NCBI GenBank assembly: GCA_963971285.1
Contig: OZ020249.1
Span: forward strand, 7,192,001-7,256,000
Length of the DNA stretch: 64,000 nucleotides
From: Astropecten irregularis
Lineage: Eukaryota; Echinodermata; Asteroidea; Paxillosida; Astropectinidae
Direction: 5' to 3'
Shown here: positions 1 through 10,850 of the stretch, one piece after another
Layout of the letters: every line of letters starts with the position of its first letter
Position numbering within the stretch: the first letter of the stretch is position 1
The notes under the pieces: generated by a model
The model's input: only the letters and a program-made list of their open reading frames with translations
Databases searched by the model: none
What the model was told of the DNA's origin: nothing
Translations under genes and position numbers: made by a program

Positions 1-105
1 CAAAAGCCTATATTTTCATCCCTGTTATTTTAGAATGGATTCACAAAATGGAGCCGGAGCCAGAGCCGGAGCCTAAGCCTTCGTTTCTTAAACGCCCTTA
101 GATGC
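1..105. repeat. dispersed repeat with GGAGCC units, copy 1 (cut by window edge)
   Basis: AAAATGGAGCCGGAGCCAGAGCC and its flanks (AAAAGCCT-TATTTT...GTTATTT...GAATGG) match the copy at 48964-49047 over most of its length. The core is a short run of the 6-base unit GGAGCC/GGAGCCT. Confidence 0.6.
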
Positions 106-1859
106 ATTAAGGGTGAAGCATAAACATGACAAGGTCTGGTACCCAACCCTGTTTGGTGAATTTTTCAGTGATATACACTGGGTTTTTGCTGCACCACCCA
201 AAATGCATCCAGACTTACATCCATGACCTAATACTGAAAAAGAAGTTGGGGAAAGGGGAGATACTGTATATTCACCAGCCCAGTCTGCAGCTTTTTCATA
301 CACAAATTTGAAATTCAACATTTTCACTTTGGAGAAATCTTAACGCCACATCTTTTTCAAACTATTGTTTGACTTTGGACAAAATTATATTCAAAAGTGA
401 TAATTTGGAATTGTTTCAGAGGCACGACTGGGCTGGTTCAGTAAACATGCAAAGATAATTTCTTTAGTACTAAAGGGATTTTTGTCTTTGAATCTATGAC
501 AAATATTAAACCACGATTCCCAAACAGAAGTTCAATTTCATTCCTGATTAGAGTTGAAATATTAGCCAACCTCCACCCCAGGTGAGGAACGAGTCCTCGT
601 TCCCTGGGTATGAGGTTGAGTATTAGTGGATGTCTTGAACAGCAGGAATTACCGTCTTTCCAACGCTGGCTTGTCATTGGTCGGTCTCAGATGAGTGGGT
701 TAGCGCTCATGTTGGTCCAAATGTTGGCATAGGTTTTTAGATTTTGGCAAAAGTAATGAATCTTTGTTAGAATTATAAGTGTGATGCTTTATAAATCAAC
801 TAGAAATTAATAAAACTTGTTAACAATCATTTTCATCCAAATTTGTCCTCGAAAGTTCTTGACGTAAAAACTTTCGTTCAATTAATTCATTTTAAGACTA
901 CTTGATTTATAACGCATCACATTTGTTAACATTACAATAAACCGAATGGTTAAACATACTGTTACAATTGTAAAAAGTTTCTTTTTAGAATTCTACACTT
1001 GCATAACTTTTTTTTTTTAAATTACAGCAATTATGTTAAAGTGAGGCTACTGTTAAATAGGACTACCGTAGTTAATGTAGCACCATGTTAAACACTTTGC
1101 TAGTCACACTACAATCTACAATCAGTTACATCTTGTCAAATTATTAAGACAAACAGTACAGAAATGCCGCTACCTCTATTTGAATGGAATCAACCACAAG
1201 TAGCACAATTAAGGCAAGTCCATTTGTTGGCTATGGGGGTGAATATCTCCATGTATTAACCAAATATTCTAATAACTTGGAATAAAATCAGACGTTTTTT
1301 TAAATACTTTTTTATTTTTTTTTTATTGAACACCTTCCACTTACAAACGGACGTTGAATGGGTAACTTTCAGAATAATCCTCACTTTAACAAACTACTTC
1401 TTCAAAGCTATGCATACTACCTGGCTACACATGTAGCCGGTTCCCGCCTTATTTTTGCAATAACAAGTACATGTTTTTGCTAGGTAAGTGCTGGTATCCA
1501 GTCACTCAACACGCTCAAACATAATGAACATACCAGACATACATAACATACACTAAATAAAAAATATCGGCTGAAAAGCCAGAACCAAATTTCAACCAGT
1601 TTGTGTTCGTTTTCCATCCCATAATACTTCCTGTAAACGGACCTACCACCATACAATCACCAAAATTCACCATAGCAACCATATAATCCTCTACTGACTA
1701 ATATTGGAAGACCAAAAGTATAATAAAGTGTGGGTACAAATTTCCCGTAAATACAAACGGTATAATGTCAAAAAAAAAAAAAAAAAACACAAACATGGAG
1801 TACAAATTAAGGCAAACATTCACAAAAATATATATATATTTATAGACATTTAGCTCTTA

Positions 1860-1930
1860 AACCTCATTTAGTTTTTTTTTTAAGTTTTTTTTTATAATGA
1901 AAATATATATAATCTTGACTAAATGAGGTT
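1860..1930. repeat. inverted repeat around a T-rich loop
   Basis: Perfect 13-bp arms AACCTCATTTAGT (1860-1872) and ACTAAATGAGGTT (1918-1930) enclose 45 nt of T-rich sequence. It lies in the probable 3' UTR or just beyond it. Confidence 0.6.
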
Positions 1931-4160
1931 GAGCAGTATTATAAACCTTACCCATTGCAGTTCCCTAGCAATATCATAAATATACAAATACAAAAAATAT
2001 AATACTTTGCGGTAGAAAGCAACAGAGAAAGGGATGGATGTTCTGTCTAGATTCCAGCAGTGATGCATTACCGCGGTAACAAACCACTGCGAGCGAGTAC
2101 AAACAATATGGCATTTTTCCCTTTTAAATGATGCTGAGATTCAAATTCATTTGGGCGGCAAAAGCAGAAATGTCCGTTTTCAATTTCTTTTTTCGTTTGT
2201 CTGGTTTTCTGATTTGCATAATAAGTTCCACGATTTAGGAGATTTGAATGACTGTTGTTAAGGAAACAGCGCAAGAGTTGTGAAAACACGAGTTGCTAAT
2301 GGAACTACCGATTTTGAGAACCCCTTCCCAACCTAAAAAAAAAACAATGACTAAGATAACTTGCTTGAACATGCAGCCGTGATTCTGAATTTCCAGAATC
2401 CAATAAAAACGATATTAAAAAAAGCCGGAAAAAAGCACATTAATTGCCAAGTATGTCCAATAATGGGCCTGTGCGTTTCACTGTAAATTCCGTTGCTACG
2501 GCATTCTTGGGCCTTTAAATCCTTGACAATCAATTAAAAGCAAAAAAAACCCAAATTTTTTGCAAAAAAGCACATACTAACCAAATGAACACTACTAATG
2601 CCCAGGTATGAGAAAATAGTGTTGAGTACAAAATTAATTACATTTTAAAACAGTTTCTTTACACAATTTTCACAATAGAACACACATTATAAAAAGGCAC
2701 CAACATGGCTCCAATGCCCAAATGCATGTAGCATGGTTGAAGGATGATTTAAGTACACTGTATTGAAAAGCACTGATAATTAGCTAAGGCCTCGGTTACA
2801 TATATAAAAAAAAATTATTTACACGACAGTACTGTTGTCATTTTGGTTTTGTTTCATCAAAACATCCACTGACCAACTTTGACACTCAAATATACTCATC
2901 AATTGCGTCCGATGTAATCTTGATTTTGTCTTGTTTACGGGATTTTTTGTCCTGCAGAATTGCTCAATAATTCTTATATCTTTCATCGAGAGAGGTTCCT
3001 AAGTCCATTAGTCAATTTGTGGCGACTGATGTTGCAATTTTGAGGTTTTACTCAGAATTGTTTTGAAAGGTAACCTCAAATGAGCTTTTAGCAAACGTCA
3101 ATGTACATTGCTCCTCTGATACACAAGCTATGTCTGTGCTATGTTGTAATACACAGAGCATAAATGAAGATGTCTTTAAACATTGAGTAATGTTCTCCTG
3201 ACTCACGGTACAACGATTGAAATTTAAGAGCAATTTGTAGCAGTCAAAGTCATGACTGAGAACCGTAAATCACACACATTGTATTTATCTGTGCAGCCGG
3301 CTCTTCTTGTACAGAGTAATTGCATTTCATTCTGGAAAGAAGTCTTGGTACAAGACAAAGCACCAGACTATTTCACCAGGGCCATTTCAAGCATCAGGCA
3401 AAATGCCTCAAACTTGGTTAATACAATTTTATACTTTATTGTTGACATGACAATTCCCAAATGCAGACCAGATTCATATGAAACACAAAATGCCTCATTT
3501 GTTCAAACTTCAGACGCATCGACCAAGTCTGCAAAGCAATGGCACACAGCCAATTCTAACCAAATTGTTTTTTTAATATCACCATGGTAATGCGTATAAA
3601 AGCTGGAAAGAAATCATGAATATTAAAGCCCAACAAAAACACAGCTGGTCAATGGATGTTAATTAAATCGTTAGAAATTCCCTCAAAAAATAAAAAAATT
3701 ATCTTTAAAAAAAAAATGATTAGGCAGTACTGTACCATGTGGGTATCATGAGAATCAGGACATCAGGGGGTTGGGGAGTGGCAATGTTGCTCCCAAAACC
3801 ATACCAGAAACCTCTGCAAGAGACAAGCCATTCAACACACACACACAATCGCCGAGAAAAAGAAAAGAAAACAGAGAGAGAAAAAGAGAAAAACCACGGG
3901 TTAAGCCAAAAGTCACCACCTTTTTTTTTTAATTTGTCTGACTAAATAGGTTAAGCATGACTGCTTTCATTGTGTTAGCTTTGCTTGTTTTTTTGGATAC
4001 ATACTATTAACCGATCTTTACCTCTAAAATTGCTTACTACTGGTACTTCTTGCTTAGCGACTCTGGTGGCTCAAGTTTTGTTACTACATCACCAACTATA
4101 AGGACTTACTACAAATAGACCAAAATTATCCAAGTTGATAATGATTCCTGTGTTAATCTT

Positions 4161-4191
4161 CGGTTACCAGTCTATATTTAGCTGGTAACCG
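4161..4191. repeat. small hairpin in probable 3' UTR
   Basis: Perfect 10-bp arms (CGGTTACCAG at 4161-4170 and CTGGTAACCG at 4182-4191) around an 11-nt loop. It would fold in the minus-strand transcript. No function is known. Confidence 0.6.
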
Positions 4192-7100
4192 ACAGGCTTT
4201 GAATGGCAGACTACTTCAGGGAACCATGACAACTCCAGGGTTGGCCGTAGCCAGACATGTGTAAAGTGTCTACAGTTCGTTTGCTAGTCAACTAATAGTC
4301 ATAGCTTCTTATGCAGAAGAGTTACTATGCTGACCAAACCAGGTAGGTTCAGAATCTTTTTCGTCTGAAAATGACGGAAACTTGATCCATTTCCAAGCCA
4401 TTTTTTACCCTTGGTTTTCACTTTTTCTTCCACTTGAAAATGTGCCTAGTTTGAAAGCGCCTTTAGAGATTTCTACTGCCAAAAATCATGCAAGCATTCT
4501 ATTTATTTATTTCATTTACAAGCAATCCCTTCACAGAAAAAAACCAATACAAAGCAAGCTTTGATTTGGAATTGCAATGTCGCAGCCCATATAAGACGGC
4601 AGTTCTGATTGGCTATTTTATTCGAGCACAATGTAATCATATAACAGAAGCCTAAATATACAAAAGTGATTGCACTTTGGTTTAAAGTACAATGTCTCCA
4701 CGTCTCACATTAGCACAGTGTCATTTTCTTCCCAACTCAAATTGAGGAAAAATACCAATGATTTTATTTCTTCAACAAAAATGTATGTTCAAATCCATTG
4801 ATTTTTGTCAAGAACTGTTCGCAGTTGTTTAATTTTGAAAATTTTGACAGATCTTTGACAGAATTTTGCTCATAGCGCAGTGTTTCACTGCTAATATTTT
4901 TTAGAAGATACGAAAAATGAGTCTCAAATTTGTATTTCTTTGATGTGAATTTCGTACCCAAAAAACAAGGTTTTTGACCAACGGTTCAACCAGCTTTTAC
5001 AGTGATCTCAAAGCTAGTTTCTTTTCCCATGAAAGACTAAATATACCCCTGATAAGTTCAAAAGAAATTCAAAACAACTATAATAATCAAAGCAAAATAC
5101 TGAATGTAATTTAAAAAAACAAAATACCTACTTTTCTATATCTTAAATAAGGAGATAACTAGTCCAAAATTGCTAGAATTTGTCCCCAAATTCCTTCATC
5201 AAAATTCTCTCACCGTGATAATTCCTAAATAAAATATGAAATTCATTTATGTACAGATATGCGGCTATGCCACAATTTCCTAACTGTCACCAAAACCCAA
5301 GTTTTACAGCACAATATGTAAAAAAGGAAAAACTACAGTACATTACTATAATCATATATTACCATAACAATATAAATCTGTAACTACAATATACCCATCA
5401 CAAGTGATCACGATTCATAATAAACAATTTCCCAACTGCTCGTAACTTTCATAAGCAAAATATCCATCCCAAAAAACTATAAAATCATCTGAAATAAAAA
5501 CATTTGTACAAAATCATTGCAAGGAACTATTGACACGATAATTAAAAAAGAAATTTAATCAGAAAACAAATAAAATCTGGAAAAAAAACCACAACAAAAA
5601 ACAACCCAGAATGGGAAGAGCACATTTCTTTGGATGGAAACGAAATTGAAGAACGAAGTAAAGAAGCATTTTTTTGTAAAATCCATTTTTCCAAGCAATT
5701 TGTCATGATCTTTTACTTATAAGCATCATTGGCTTATTATGTTTGTTTGTATCACTTAGGAGGCGGAATTTGGCTTTCATTGGTAAAAAGACCACCTAAG
5801 ATGTCTAATACCAAAGCTCTATGTGTGTGCATGGAGGTAGGACATATACTCCATGGTGTGTGCATCATGTACAGTCAAATGAAAGACCCACATTTTAGAG
5901 CATTTTTCCCCCAAGGGAGGACTGTAGACCAAAATGAGAGTTTCTACAGAATGACAGGTACTTTGCCAGCTTTCACGGATGACAGCACACAACCTTACCG
6001 CACATGCCACATATTGTATTCATATCTCTAAGTGATCAATCACACATGTCACACAGATAATAGCTTTTCATATCAAGCCTGGTGGATGAAATATCTAACT
6101 GGAGACATACTACATGTCATGATAACACTCCTACACTACATGTGCTCTAACCAATCATAGTCAAAATAAAAACATAAACGTCTTTCTCTCTTGCACTGCA
6201 AAGCTTTACAGCACTTTGCCAATCAGCTGCTAAATCTAAAAAAAAAACCCACTAAAGGCAGGGTCAGAACTTAAAGGGGCACTGCACTGCGCATCCCTTT
6301 AACCCTTACTTACCCATCCAGTTTCAACTTCTGTATTAAGAATTTGACGGGTACCAGACTAAAGAGCCTTGGCACACGTCGCAATGTTGGATTTTGGAAG
6401 ATTCAAAGTTTCTCGGCAAAACGGTTTGCAAGGATAATAATGGAAAGTTCATCTTCCTTCTATATTTTCCATCTTATTATTTTGATGGAGAATATTCCAG
6501 TGCAAATTTACATTTGAACCCAGTTCTGACCGTACCTTTATAAAAAAGCATATATTTCATAGAGCACAGATTTCTAAACAGTAACATTTGTTCCTGTTTT
6601 TAAACCAATTTGAATCTTTGGTACACAATGGTTTGTCTAACAATACTGCATTTATCACAGAAACGTTACATGAATACAAATTTTTGTTCAAAATTCCATC
6701 ATATTTTAAAAATTGAAAAAGTAACATTGCGGATTCATACATAACAAAACCAACGTGTTTCTATGACAACATAATCCTGTATGAAAATGTCTTACAACAA
6801 AAATGTTCCTATTCCAGAAAATCAAGATAAATCAGTTGTTTTTTTCCAATACCTAGAAGGAGATTATTGTCATTTTTTTGAGGAGAAAACGATTCAAATT
6901 TCATTTGATTCTCGCGACTGGTAATTTGTCACCAAAATCAAGAAATCTTGGTAGAATTTGGCCGATTGCACAATGGAGTTGAGTGTAATTAGTACGTGAT
7001 ATCTAATTTGTTGACGAATCGTTTGGATCGTGTCAGAATTAATGTGGAGCAATGACTACGACAGTATTAGTTCTACACGTTTGACTATCCGTGTTTGTAT

Positions 7101-7252
7101 AGTTTCCTGTTTGTTATTTAGGCAAAGGTGCAAACCTAGAACATAAACATTAACCAGCAATTTTTTGGTTTATGTTAAGTACAAAACAGACTTGATGTTA
7201 ATGTTAATATTAAAACAGGCGTTATATGTCATCATGTACCATGATCAACAAC

Positions 7253-7263
7253 TCAAAACACTT
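7253..7263 (-). CDS. qki: quaking-like STAR protein, proposed terminal coding segment of the long isoform
   Basis: Downstream of the HPYQR exon the frame stays open for about 70 codons but is Phe/Leu/Val-rich and looks like an intron. It ends in a very strong pyrimidine tract and acceptor (tttctcccttttttcag). Splicing GAG|GTAACT to this acceptor removes 201 bp, restores phase (G + AA = Glu) and gives Glu-Val-Phe followed by TGA. The long isoform would thus end ...VLDSREVF. The alternative is that the intron is retained and the protein gains a long odd tail. No transcript is available here to decide. Confidence 0.6.
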
Positions 7264-7464
7264 CTGAAAAAAGGGAGAAAACAACAACAACAAATGTCAA
7301 TGTTTGAATTCTGTGCTCAGTGAAACAGGCATGAATAGCAACCGACAGGAGAGGGGGTGAAAAACTACAAAACGCCCCCCTAAAAATAGCCAAAAAGGTT
7401 GGAAAAAGCAGGGAAAGGATGCCGTAAAACAGAGTTAAAAGAGTAAGAAAATGGGAGTAGTTAC
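7264..7464 (-). other. proposed last intron (201 bp)
   Basis: GTAACT donor and TTTTCTCCCTTTTTTCAG acceptor. The downstream end holds a (TTG)n run before the pyrimidine tract. It is far shorter than the other introns. Confidence 0.55.
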
Positions 7465-7530
7465 CTCTGCTATCGAGAACCCTCTGATACGGATGGTCCC
7501 TTATGGTTCTCCGTATTTTTGGAACAGCAC
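7465..7530 (-). CDS. qki: quaking-like STAR protein, exon encoding the nuclear-type C-terminal tail
   Basis: A 66-bp exon with acceptor ttatacatatcag and donor GAG|GTAACT. In the phase set by the donor at 10572 it reads GAVPKIRRTIRDHPYQRVLD and then SR. Vertebrate QKI-5 ends GAVATKVRRHDMRVHPYQR followed by a short tail, and the RR...HPYQR block is the known STAR nuclear-localisation signal that distinguishes the nuclear QKI-5 and HOW(L) forms. The agreement in sequence, position and phase makes this secure although the exon is tiny. The donor is weaker than the others (C at +5). Confidence 0.88.
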
Positions 7531-7671
7531 CTGATATGTATAAATGTGTCCAAGCAAGTTAGCCACAAACACATACATGCACAAGTATAGTCAATGTGAT
7601 TGGTTATTATCAATTTGGTGGGGGGAGGTGGTGTTGTCATAGCGACAGAAGGAAGGGATAGAGATTGAGAA

Positions 7672-7691
7672 GGGTCAAAGGTCAAAGGTTA
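7672..7691 (+). promoter_or_regulatory. triple DR1-type half-site array
   Basis: GGGTCA-A-AGGTCA-A-AGGTTA, three nuclear-receptor half-sites each separated by one A. DR1 spacing is that bound by RXR, HNF4 and COUP-TF type receptors. This is a sequence match only; it lies in the intron before the HPYQR exon. Confidence 0.35.
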
Positions 7692-10354
7692 TGGGAGAGA
7701 CAGAAAGGTTGATCAGAGAGAACATGAAGGAAAGAGGAGTTGAAATGATGGAAAGGCAAGATTAATCTGATCTTAATTCATTAATTCAGCTCTAATGCGG
7801 GATATGTTGATTTTTTTCTCAAACTCAATTTTGGTTTTGTTTTGCTCAGCCAAGCATGGAAAATATATCTCTTACAAAAATCATGTCGTTATCCCCTTGA
7901 ATGTATTCTGGTATAAGTTCATAAAAAGAAAACTTGAAAACTTGCAGCGTATCTTTTGGAACTTGTTTACAAGAAGAGAGAACTGCTATATGACAGTCAC
8001 AAATGTTTTTATTGGATGGACTGTAGTAGTTTGTGCTGAGAGATACATGAAGCCCATTGGCTGGCTAACTGAGCTAATTTGAATATATGAATATGCAAAC
8101 CAGCCTAATCCAATCAGATCACTTAGATGGAGTAGCAAGATTGTACCCAAAGTAACAAGAATGACTGAATTCAGATGGCACAATTGAAGATACTGAGAGA
8201 CAATTGAGAGAGTTTGAGACAACGGTGATAGTGAGAGAAGAGAAGTGAGGAAATTGAGATGGAAAAAGGAGTTTGGTGTAAGTAAAGGAACGGAAAATGG
8301 CTGAATTAGCTCGACTAGGAAGTCCGTGATCCCTTGCTAAATTCATCCACCCAACCTCCACCAACTTCCCGTCCCAACTTGACAACAAATACTCAAGGTG
8401 AGAACAGAGACAGCTAGGACTCCGTAAAAGAAGGGAAAATGGTGGGATTGTGATGGAAAAGAGTAAAGATTCAGAATTAAATATGCAGCACTCTGGTAAA
8501 AAAAAAAATGCTGAATATCAGTTGCATAGAAACTATACCAAGGATCAAATCCCGTAAGAAATTCAAGCTGTTCATGATAGGAGACATGCAGGGTTTTTAA
8601 GTCCAGCCACAAAAAAAGGTAGTAAAATTTCTGCTTAAAATTCATGCCAAAATATTACCTAGAATGAGAAGAGATGTTCTTTAGTCAACCAAAACGTAAA
8701 TTAGAGAGAAAGGGCGAACAATACACACGTGCTATGAAATGTGAAAGTTCCCAACTTGAAGTGGCTTAAAATTGAGACGTTATGAAGATTTGAATGTTGA
8801 CGTGATTTTTGTTCTCTTCTGGTTACATAAAAACCTCCATGTCTCCTATTAGGCGGACATCTTTTTCTGTCAACCAAACTTCTGTCATGTTTCGTTTTCA
8901 GGTCAAAACTCGGTGAAATCCGGAAGGAAATTTGTCAATTGGCCAAAATAAAACACCAGTATTAGTTTTTAAAATATGTGAAGTACTGGAGGGCTAAGCC
9001 GATATTTGCTGAAGACAAAATTTTGTTTAAGTGCAAACCAGAATGTCTACAGAAGTTCATGATGAAGGTTTTGGGTGACAGAATTTGTTTAAAAATAGAC
9101 AGGGGAAAAAAATGCATGTGGAATCTACATTAAAAATGAATAAATGCATTATTTTTAAAAAAGGGTTGAAAACTAGGGAAATAAGTCACTGCACACCGTT
9201 TTATATTGAAAATTTGAGTTGAATTTCGTTCAATTACTAGGTGGGCTGAAAGTTTCATATGTTCTAACTTAGGGTGCAATTTGATCTGATCGTGTACACA
9301 GATGTACTGTCTGTTGGTTAACAAAATACACATATTCCTTCAAAAAGGTCCACTCTTGTGGCTATTAATTTAGTTTTTGTTTCTGTTTTGTCTTCCGGTG
9401 GGCACATCAAGAACTGATTGTAACTACAGAAACTTGGATCGTTGACCAAGAAACCTAAGAAAGGTGAAAAATGGTCGTTAAAATGTACGGTGTAAAGAAA
9501 GGTTCTACTTTCAGTTCAGCTATTTCAATTAGTGTACACAAATGCAGTTGTCTTTTTTTTGGTGAATGCTAGCGATTAAAATTAAAACAAATTCACGATA
9601 TTACAAAGAGGAAGAGGTTATGCTGTTAATTGATGATCTGGGTTATTTCTCTTGGGGTTTTGTTTCTTCTTTTTGGTGCACCATGGTGAAAACAAAAAAC
9701 ATCAAATTACCCATCTCCTTTAAGAATGAAGAATTAGTACTACTGGAACTAGAACTGAGTTGTGCAGTGTTTATAATTCATTATGAGCTCCTAAGCTTTG
9801 CTTTGCATTCTAGTCCAAATGTTCTCCGAGTTAATCCAAGAAAAACTGTTTCTCTGGATCTAAATGCATGAGATCAAGGTATTAGTGGTATGCCAGGGGT
9901 TAATCCATCCGCTTTTCTGTGGATATGTAAGATTATCCATGAGTTGTCATCTCCATTTTAAGTTATTTTTGAGTTTTCTCAGCCTTTCTTTCAATTGCTG
10001 ACTTTTCAAAGAGTATTTTCAAGTTCAGTTTTATTACACAAACGTCTTGTAATTTTCTGGTTTAGGAAGACACTTGATATATTTTTCGTTCTTCTTTTGA
10101 TAAGGTGATTTTGCGACCTATTTTGACTAAATCTCCATCATACCTTCTTATCATTGTTGCAGGCATCTCTAACGGAATAGTACAATTTAAAATAAATTTA
10201 ATTTAGAAGCACACCTTTGTATACGAATAACTCTGAAAATTAAAAACAAAACAAAAAGACCCACAAAATCTACAAAATATACGTGTTTCTGTTTTTATAC
10301 TTTTTGTGTAGTGGTAACATTGCGTCAGAATAAACTAAACATGTACTTGCCACC

Positions 10355-10391
10355 AACAAACAACAACAAACAAACAAACAAACAAACAAAA
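10355..10391. repeat. (CAAA)n microsatellite
   Basis: Run of CAA and CAAA units just downstream of the short-isoform stop (on the minus strand). Confidence 0.85.
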
Positions 10392-10545
10392 AGACCCAAA
10401 ACCTAAATAAAAAACTGAAATACGAGCTGCTAAATTGTCCAAAATGTGCTTCAGATCTTTGGTGTGCAGGACATCGGTAAAAAAAAAAAAAAATGGAGAA
10501 AAGGATAGTCCTGATGACGTGGGCATCAGAACCAGTATCTGCTGA

Positions 10546-10850
10546 TTAATGCACACCAATACAAGACATACCAATGGTACCCTCAGACGGTGTAGGTGGA
10601 TACTCAAGCATAGTAGGAGTAACTGCATAGGGGTAGTGCTCATATGGAGAGAGCATGAAGCTCGAGCCATCGGCTGAAGACACCATGGGTGGCGCCATGC
10701 CATTGGCAAGAAGTGTCTGACCGCTTGCCATCCGGGGAAAGAGCGTCGCAGAAGGATGCGTCAGGAGCTGTGGATGAGCGGCCGGCGTCGGTGAGCGGAG
10801 AGGTTGGGGAATAAGTGCCGCTCCAGGTGGGATCATTGGTCTGGGTGAAG
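10546..10850 (-). CDS. qki: quaking-like STAR protein, C-terminal exon; read through to a stop gives the short isoform
   Basis: The exon starts after ...ttttttaaaaacag and continues the frame as SPRPMIPPGAALIPQPLRSP, matching the QKI segment [20 protein letters not shown]. A Pro/Ala-rich stretch follows (TPAAHPQLLTHP), then SPYEHYPYAVTP and MLEYPPTPSEG, equivalent to TPYEYPYTLAP and ILEYPIEPSG near the end of QKI. If the exon is not cut at 10572 it reads on to GMSCIGVH and TAA, a short neutral tail like QKI-6 (GM...). The total is then about 270 residues in this window. If spliced at 10572 it continues into the exon at 7530. An alternative acceptor 10 bases further in would give an immediate stop, so this start is well determined. 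Confidence 0.9.
10566..10572 (-). promoter_or_regulatory. alternative 5' splice site choosing the C-terminus
   Basis: The reading frame ...GGT ACC ATT G runs into GTATGT, a good donor (ATTG|GTATGT) inside the C-terminal exon. Use of it leaves phase 1, and the exon at 7530 begins with GT, completing a Gly codon. Skipping it leaves the frame open for eight more codons to a stop. The same position (PSGVLG) is where vertebrate QKI isoforms part. The functional choice is inferred from the sequence and the family. Confidence 0.8.

Larger units (their letters stand above)
1300..7252 (-). other. probable 3' UTR of the quaking-like gene (end not determined)
   Basis: From the proposed stop at 7253 leftward there is no coding signal and, unlike the introns, none of the foldback or MITE families recognised elsewhere. 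The sequence is AT-rich with A/T homopolymers. Candidate minus-strand AATAAA signals (TTTATT on the given strand) lie at 4763-4768, 4617-4622, 4502-4511 (two overlapping), 1322-1327 and 1311-1316. Vertebrate QKI also has a 3' UTR of several kilobases. Which signal is used is unknown, so the left boundary is a guess; part of this stretch may be intergenic. Confidence 0.45.
7531..10545 (-). other. intron between the two alternative C-termini; also 3' UTR of the short isoform
   Basis: Contains no recognisable exon. It holds a purine-rich block at about 7625-7760 with a direct-repeat nuclear-receptor-like site, a (CAAA)n run at 10355-10391 and a poly(A) run at 10480-10493. Minus-strand AATAAA near 10030 could end the short isoform. 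Confidence 0.5.

Noticed and set aside
7266-7464. Long hydrophobic extension of the quaking nuclear tail by read-through
   Set aside because: The stretch has donor and acceptor signals and pyrimidine-rich content typical of an intron; retained as an alternative only.
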